Assembly (NCBI RefSeq): GCF_902806685.2
Contig: NC_048537.1
Location: forward strand, 10,376,720 to 10,440,719
DNA: 64,000 nt
Direction: 5' to 3'
From: Maniola hyperantus
Lineage: Eukaryota > Arthropoda > Insecta > Lepidoptera > Nymphalidae
Below are positions 57,208-64,000 of this stretch, in pieces. How positions within the stretch are numbered: the first letter of the stretch is position 1; each line of letters starts with the position of its first letter. A model generated the notes under the pieces. The model did no database searches, was not told the origin of the DNA, and worked only from the letters and a program-made list of their open reading frames with translations. The position numbers and the translations under genes are program-made.

Positions 57208-57469
57208 ACTAGTTGATGCCCGCGACTTCGTCCACGGGATTTAAGTTTTAAAAATCCCGTGGGAATTCTTTTGGTTTTCGATGTAAGCAGTAGTAGTTCG
57301 CTCTGTCAGTAGCCTATGTCACTCGTCACTCAACAGGTCTTTGATATTACGTCGAAAAAATGAAAATCTATCAAAAACCACGTCGATCCATTACTCCGTT
57401 GTGGCGGCTTGAAGAACAAACCAATAAACCAAGAAAAAAATATACTTTCGCATTTATAATAATATTGGA
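57208..57469 (-). repeat. Family A2 Helitron-like element
   Basis: actagttgatgcccgcgact at left, ccattactccgttgtggcgg and tttcgcatttataataatat at right; contains a small extra insertion (gtagttcgctctgtcagtag). Confidence 0.83.
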
Positions 57470-58050
57470 AATCATGTTTCCATAAAAGATATTATTCTTC
57501 GACTGTTCACAATAACTCCATTCATAAATGTAGGTTAAATAAGTAATATTAACAAAACCTAGGTACGATAGCAGATATCTCATTATAGCAGGTAAATATT
57601 GTAGGTAATTAAAATAAACAAGCAAACAAGTTTAATTCCATCAATCAACTTAATATTATATTCGAACATCTAAATAAATATACACGACAACGAATTGATA
57701 AACAATACAGACCGCTTTTAAATCCAAACATCAAAAGTAATGTTCTAATTATACAATGAAATCAGTCACAATCACAAAGCCAGTATTAATCAGGTAAATG
57801 TACAAATTGACACAATACACACAAATTAATGAACGATCAACCGAAAACATTTCGGCGTTCGCGTAGGCAATTTCAACTCATTTGTAAGAGCAGCAATTAA
57901 ATGCCAACGTAATCAGTCCATCGCATGTGGCCGTGGTCTACTCGCGGTGGGATTGTGATTTGCTAATCGAAATCGCTCTCATACATAGTCCGGTGCATTA
58001 AATTCAAAGTCGATACTATTACAGCACCCGGCAGGAAATATAGTAACATA

Positions 58051-58175
58051 GACCTTTAGAAGAGATAACGGTTTCGTAGTGTCTCTATCGTTGAGATCGA
58101 CAAAATGTCAGTCGTCACATAGGTATGAGTGACATAAACAACGCTCTACGAAGCCGAAATCTCTTTCTAAAGGTC
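58051..58175. repeat. Imperfect inverted repeat, about 35-bp arms
   Basis: gacctttagaagagataacg at left pairs with ctctttctaaaggtc at right, the pairing extending to gtttcgtag / ctacgaag. An inner pair tgtca / tgaca lies at the loop. MITE-like or a structured RNA; no target duplication was found. Confidence 0.65.
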
Positions 58176-58198
58176 GACGTACAATATTTCTTTCCACA

Positions 58199-58514
58199 GC
58201 CATACTTAAATCATAAATGCGAAAATGTGTCTGTCTGTCTGCTAGCTTTTCACAGCCCAACCGTTCAACCAATTTTGATGAAATTTGGTACGGAGTCAGA
58301 CTACATCCCGTGGATGGACATAGGCTACTTTTTATCCCGGAAAATTAAAGAGCTCCCACGGGATTCTACAAGACATATTATGAAATTTGGTGGAGTTAGC
58401 TTGCATCCCGGGTATTGACATTCTCGGAATGCTTTATCCCAGAATATGAAAGAGTTCCTACGGGATTTTTATAAACTAATAAACCACGCAAACGAAGTCA
58501 CGGGTATCATCTAG
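58199..58514 (+). repeat. Family A element with duplicated middle
   Basis: Second member of the subfamily with two atgaaatttggt...gggatt blocks; ends acgggtatcatCTAG before a T. It lies 24 bp after the preceding inverted repeat. Confidence 0.84.
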
Positions 58515-58798
58515 TACTTACATAAATGAATAAATAAATGGCTTGTTCTTGTTAGTATTACGTAGGTATATATGTATTTCATTATTGCCTTCGAAGCTCC
58601 TTAAGATTTTCTGTACCCAATAATACCAATAATCTCTAAGAGGGCTTAAATTTAAATCCCAATTTATACAGGTATTAGACAATGTTGACAAGCTTTCTGT
58701 TGTTTGATAAGCCAATATACTGTGATCCATGTTTAGTTACAAATTGGAGATGAAACAGAATTTTGCCACTTTACACTTGCCAACATAGGTTGTTCATA

Positions 58799-58849
58799 GG
58801 TTTGAAATTTGTGTAGTCCACGCGGTCGAAGTCGCGAGCTTAAACTAGT
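58799..58849 (+). repeat. Family B, 3' end fragment
   Basis: gaaatttgtgtagtccacgc to gcgagcttaaactag. Confidence 0.7.
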
Positions 58850-59402
58850 TTGAAATAAAAATGTCGATGTGTAGCAGCGGTAATTTAACAACGGAAACTA
58901 TTAATGCTTAAAGTGTTATAAATGATATGCTCCCAGAAACTTCTAAAGACAGATACCTATACATATTTATGCATACGAAGATTTTGATTTTATTATCTTG
59001 CTAGATGTGAAAAGTAGAATATTGAACTTGGGGGTAATACTATCTTAGTCTTGGGCGATCCTAAACCCCACGCTTCACTCAGGATTCTAGATGCAACACC
59101 CTCGCTACGCTATGGAGTTCCTCTAAAATCCCTCGTTACGCTTGAGATTTATCCCGGCGCCCGTGATGACTATGTGTAAGTGCGCTTGTTATCGTGGGTC
59201 GTATTAAGCAGGCATTCTGTAACCTCTCTATTTTGTGGTTTATACAGAAGGTTTATTCAACAGTATTACCTTCAACTCTAATTAGTACGGTCAGAGTATA
59301 TGCGTTCTGGCTGCAGCTACTAATGAGCTAAGTCTTTGTTGGCTTATCTAACAATGAGATAAATAAACTGTTAGTTCTACTTTATATTAAACAAAAACTA
59401 AT

Positions 59403-59490
59403 TTTCTGACTCACTGACTGACTGATCTATCAACGCACAGCACAAATTACTAGACGTATCAGTCTATTGGCATACCCATGGCATACCGAT
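59403..59490 (+). repeat. Family B, 5' part
   Basis: ctgactcactgactgactga then tctatcaacgcacagcacaa; truncated before the C-rich block. Confidence 0.75.
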
Positions 59491-59969
59491 AACTATTTTG
59501 TATAATAAAATAATAGGTACCTATTGAATTACATGCATTTCTTGCGGTTGGGAGCAATATACTTGTATCCACTAGGTAGGTATAATAATTTTGTAAAAAT
59601 CTAGAATTGCGAACAACAAACTTAGGATAGACAAGATAACATAGACATCCTCTAGGACATATTCGGAGTGGAGGACACTCCAGTCATACCATCTATTTTG
59701 TAGGACAATTGTTTTTCCAAGTTCACTATCCAATTATCTTAATATTCAAAAAAAAAAACTTAACTGTTCGTTCAGACAATTTCTTCACCCCATCAAATCG
59801 ACAAGTTTTATACCTGCGCAGTGCAATAGTTACCTTTATCGAGAATTTTCACAGAGCAAACTTGGGCGTCTCGTCAAACGGAAACTACGCACGAAAATAC
59901 AGCTTGTTATATTGGCACTGGGCGGCTGCTGAAATTATTATTTAAAAAATGTTGTTAGATATATGTATA

Positions 59970-60161
59970 ACTAGCTGCCCCCGCGAACTTCGTACCGCCT
60001 AACAGTCGTTTATTTTTCAGGTTTTTTTTTAATTTTTCTCTTCGTAAGAACCATCCTCGTACTTTAAGGAATATTATGACAAAAGAATTAGCGAAATCGG
60101 TTCAGCTGTTCTCGAGATTCGCGATCAGCAACACATTCAGCGATTCATTTTTATATATAGA
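59970..60161 (-). repeat. Family E-prime Helitron-like element
   Basis: actagctgcccccgcgaact at left, aagaaccatcctcgtacttt in the middle, cattcagcgattcattttta and tatatatag at right; inverted copy of the family at 32676-32852. Confidence 0.78.
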
Positions 60162-61921
60162 AATGTTGTTAGAGTTTGGATAGTTTGTATACTATACAAA
60201 TAATTTCATTATAATTTGCTAAAGTAGGTAGTCTTTTAATATATAACTTTGAAAGACTAGATCATTCACTTATTATAGTAGGGTAATCATACCACTGGAG
60301 TAGATAGTAAATATTATGTTATCGCTATGTCCGACCTAGTCCACTAAAGAGCATTTTTTCCGAAGTGTTTCCGAGTATTTTGAGAACCTCCTTTTAGTGG
60401 ATGATAATGCACTTCAGGCATTACGGAGTCACAAATGGGGATAGCGGGTGGGCAGGCTTCTCCAGCCTCAAGGTGTGACTCGGTTAAAATCGGCTACTTA
60501 CGTAAAATTCTGCACTTTAAAGTATCGAATGATACGATTATCTAGTTGATGCTGAAATTATTATTAAAAATTCCGTATTATTCTGTTCCGTATTATATAG
60601 TCACAGAGTACAGATAGCTACATAAAAATTGTTTTGACGCACGGGCATGCGTCGAGGATACCCTGTAATTAATATCATGGACAGCGAGGTCTAATGAATG
60701 GTGGGGTGTTATGTATCCCGCAAAAACTGGCCCGTCATGCAACGTGCGAATATACATATTTCGCTGATAACTTCACAATTCTTTGAGTAAGAGACGGTTG
60801 TAAGATGTCCTTGTGGAAAATATCGTTAGTGCATCTAACTTATTTTAACTTTTACTTTCTTACAGTTTCTTCACGTTTTATTTCTGTGTTATTTAAGATG
60901 TTTATCGTGATTTTTTATATAACTGATATTTTTAAAGGGCTTTGCAGGTGTACCCAATATGCCAGCCCCATCGTAAGAGACTAGATTTAAATCAAACTAT
61001 TATTAAGTTTAAAACTATAACAATTAGAGGGAATCACTAACAAATTCATATCGTGATATTGACTAAGATGTATTTATCAGAGAGATGTGACTAATAGCAT
61101 CAATAATTCTAAAGTCTTTATTATTTCATCCACATAGAGGTTCATTGTTGAATATAGGTCTCTTTCAAAGATTTTCACAAGGCTCAGCCTTATAAGTATC
61201 GACTAACTACAAGTAAATTTATTGTGAAATTGACGGATCCCCAATGTCATCTAAGTATATTTTGTCGTTTAATAGGATCGATGATAGATTTTTATTGGTA
61301 GTAGTCAAAAGGTAGAGAAATAGTTTCATAGACAAGTGTGTGGCTTTCAAATCTGATGACAAGCACTTATATCATTAAAAAAATAGGTGTGCTATTTGGC
61401 TCTTTTTACTTACTTAGAACTCTACATGTATCTAGAAGTATTTTTGTTATGATCCTGAGGGCAGGACAAGGAATTCAAAATGTGTAATCTTTGATTAAGA
61501 AATCTAGTGACCATCTCTGGGACTTTTCGCTATAAACTGCGTTCGAAATTCTAGATGTCAAAATGAAAGGCACATTTGGCCAGCTATATTGATTTTCCTT
61601 GGATGCTGACTGACGTTGTGATTTTATTTTCGTTCTGTCCCATTTCACTGCTGATGAATAATAGAGATTTTTTCTGCTGGTGTTCCAATGAATGAAATGT
61701 GGAAACGCAGATCCTTTTAGATGCAGGTATGGAATCTAAGGTATCTCTGCCGAAAATATTAATTTAGCCAACAATCAAGAGTTTTATTTTAACTACACTT
61801 GTTATTTACCAGCTAATAGATTTTAAATTTCATTTCTACGTTTTTACGAATAAAGTTTTTAGGAATAATGATTATTCAATCCAAAAATGACAATAGGTAA
61901 GTAGTTAAGGTAGGTAATACT
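60162..61921. other. Upstream DNA without recognised features
   Basis: About 1.8 kb with no recognised gene or repeat; the most repeat-poor stretch right of the DIP/lachesin-like gene. Confidence 0.4.
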
Positions 61922-62033
61922 CCTTCCAGGTTAGCCCGCTTCCATCTTAGACTGCATCATCACTTACCACCAGGTGAGATTGCAGTCAAGGGCTAAATTG
62001 TATCTCAATAAAAAATGAATTAAAAAAATTTGA
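61922..62033 (-). repeat. Family T repeat, fragment
   Basis: aggttagcccgcttccatct and ccaccaggtgagattgcagt, ending in an A-rich run on the right. Confidence 0.72.
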
Positions 62034-62060
62034 TTACTGAACTTAATTAAGCTCATTTTT

Positions 62061-62130
62061 CACCGACTTCCAAAAAGGAAGTGGTTCTCAATTCGGCCGG
62101 GTTTTTTTTTAATGTATGTTCACCGATTTT
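62061..62130 (+). repeat. Family J fragment
   Basis: caccgacttccaaaaaggaa, gtggttctcaattcggccgg and a T-run; matches the start of 52946-53283. Confidence 0.68.
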
Positions 62131-62690
62131 TAATATTATTTTATGAAAACGTATTCAAATATTATTCTGTTAATAGTAGGTATAATAACTTTCAGGTATA
62201 TTTTTTAATTGTTTTGATATAAATGATTTATAAACTAGGTAGAAATAAAAATAATATTAACAAAATGATATCTGTATCAAAAATATGACTAACAAAATTA
62301 ACCTTAACAGTTTAATTATATTAACCTTAAAGATATTATCAACCTTAAAGATAAGTGCTCTTGGCATAAGTTTTAATTTGTCATCCCATATGACACGATC
62401 ACAGAGAAAATTCTTAGCTAAAAGTACAATAGTTGGGAAATGCAACTTTAAACAATTTTATAAAAGTTCACGGAAGCTCGAGATAATTGCAAAAAGTGTT
62501 ATGAAAGTTAATTGTATTTCACTTTACTTTTCCATGTGAGTGTGGGGAAAATTGGCACTATTCCAGAAAAAATATTAACCTCTTAGGGTGTGCGCACAAA
62601 GTGTTTTTCAGAGTTGTGACATTATTTTAACGCAATTGACACGAAATGCGTTAGTAGCATTTTGTTTTAGTTTTTCTCTTTTTATACATA

Positions 62691-62909
62691 ACTAGCTGAT
62701 GCCCGCGACTTCGTACGCGTGGATTTAGGTTTTTAAAAATCCTGTGGGAACTCCTAAATTTTCCGGGATAAAAAGTAGCCTATGTCTTTCACCGAGTTGC
62801 AAGCTACCTCTGTACCAAATTTCGTCAAAATCGGTTGAACGGTTGAGCCCTGAAAAGCTAGCAGACAGACAGACAGACACACTTTCGCATTTACAATATT
62901 AGTATGGAT
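62691..62909 (-). repeat. Family A Helitron-like element, near consensus
   Basis: actagctgatgcccgcgact to tttacaatattagtatggat; complete, with CAGA microsatellite. Confidence 0.88.
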
Positions 62910-63004
62910 ATAATTATTATGGCTTGGATAATATTTGTAAAACTTGAAAAAAATAGAAAACTGCAATAGTTTACGAAGCTTACAATTTTTTGCAGAAAAA
63001 TTCA

Positions 63005-63228
63005 TGATCACCATCATCAATCGCTAGTCCACTACTAAGCATAGTCCATGAAATCAAAATAAAAACGGTTTAGACCAAATTGGCTACAAATACCTTTTTG
63101 AGAACATTACGAAGAACTTTCAGGCATGCAGGTTTCCTTTCGATGTTTTTATTCGCTATTAAAGCTACGGATCGAATGCCTGGCCTACGAATAGGAGGTC
63201 GATATCTTAACCAATAGGATATCAACAA
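63005..63228 (-). repeat. Family S SINE, diverged
   Basis: atgatcaccatcatcaatcg tail, ggcatgcaggtttcctttcg body and taaccaataggatatc head; the B box is eroded. Confidence 0.72.
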
Positions 63229-64000
63229 AAAAACTACAAATTATTTATTTTTACCATGACATTTTAACAATGAGTATTAAAAACTCACTAAGCTCCTAAC
63301 TAATATACCTGATCATAATACCGACGGTCGTGTGTTTCGAAAACGTGAGCTACGTGCACAGACCTTTAGCAAGAATACACTTAGAGCAGGTTATCTAATT
63401 TGAGCAGATTACTACAAAAATAGACATTGCCAGACTCGGGTTGGAATGGCCAGTACAAAATTAAAGCGAGAGAAAACTGAATTTCTTAATAACTTAATGG
63501 GATTTAGGGAATATTTGAATGGAGCGCTTTAAAATTATGTCTCAATTAACCCTCAACGGTCTGAGTGCGGCCGCGATGGCCGCTTTAATCTTGGGTTATA
63601 TTAGAGTACAATTATATGCCTATTTAAATGGATTGTATTCAGAACGGGCTCCATACAAACGGAGTTTGATTCCTATTTGAATATTAACCCACGCAGACTC
63701 ATCTAAACCTTAAGATTAAAATCGTGTCTCTTATGGTTAGATTTTTGTTAAATTCTTTCTTAACTCTGGCTAAAGTCTAGCAAAACCCTACTTTCTAAAT
63801 AAGTTAAGTTAATAAAAACAGTATTATCTAATATAATTTAATTCCCTATTTTACCCTTAAGGGGTGATTTTTAAGTAAAGCTTATACAGGTGTTTTTTTT
63901 ATTATTTAAAACTAATAACCGAAATGCTAATTGTATATCTCTAGCTTCTAAAAAAATTCACCCCCTTAGGGGTGAATTTTCTTAAAACCTTTTCTTATCT
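63229..64000. other. Right end of window; two family B scraps
   Basis: Mostly unassigned. 63838-63880 (attccctattttacccttaa) and 63953-64000 are pieces of family B, the second cut by the window edge; 63953-63980 is a 12-bp-arm palindrome around cccccttagggg, normal for that family. Confidence 0.5.

Overview
The window is nuclear DNA of a ditrysian lepidopteran (moth or butterfly). This is inferred from the AT-rich composition, the very high density of short interspersed elements of lepidopteran type (tRNA-derived SINEs with ATG-type tails, CAGA/CTGT-microsatellite elements containing the box gcccgcgacttcgt), RTE and CR1/Jockey-type LINE pieces, and one conserved insect neuronal gene. The species cannot be named from sequence alone.

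Host gene: one large gene on the minus strand covers most of the window. Four coding exons were found by reading both strands and checking splice phases: exon 1 (51157-51235, start codon and signal peptide), exon 2 (20619-20725), exon 3 (15094-15279) and exon 4 (14164-14356). Phases join exactly and encode the first 188 residues of an immunoglobulin-superfamily cell-surface protein of the Dpr-interacting protein (DIP)/lachesin family: signal peptide, complete Ig1 and most of the first half of Ig2. Intron 1 is 30.4 kb, intron 2 is 5.3 kb and intron 3 is 0.7 kb. The remaining exons should lie to the left of position 1, so nearly everything from 1 to 51156 is intronic; 51236-64000 is 5' leader and upstream DNA.

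Layout: 12-2897 is a structurally complete PIF/Harbinger DNA transposon with perfect 38-bp terminal repeats and TTA target duplications. It has two genes on opposite strands (DDE transposase and MADF-BESS protein) whose exons sit in each other's introns. 5522-6480 holds a locally triplicated unit. 7631-11729 is a hAT-type insertion with 8-bp target duplication, itself invaded by a 5'-truncated LINE and other repeats. 11.7-51 kb is intron and exons peppered with Helitron-like elements, tRNA-derived SINEs (some with clear target duplications), a GC-rich MITE family, and a short self-complementary element present twice, each time between direct repeats. 51.5-64 kb has an RTE fragment, a long inverted repeat with 109-bp arms, a duplicated module upstream of the gene start, and more of the same interspersed families.

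No true tRNA, rRNA or CRISPR locus, and no viral gene, was recognised. Informal family names used below: A (gcccgcgacttcgt / CAGA-tail type), A2 (A variant with a caaaccaacaaa tail), B (gcttatgcccgcg / CAGT-tail type), C (GC-rich MITE), D, E, F (ggttccgt / ccggcc type), J, K, S (tRNA-derived SINE), T (second tRNA-related repeat).
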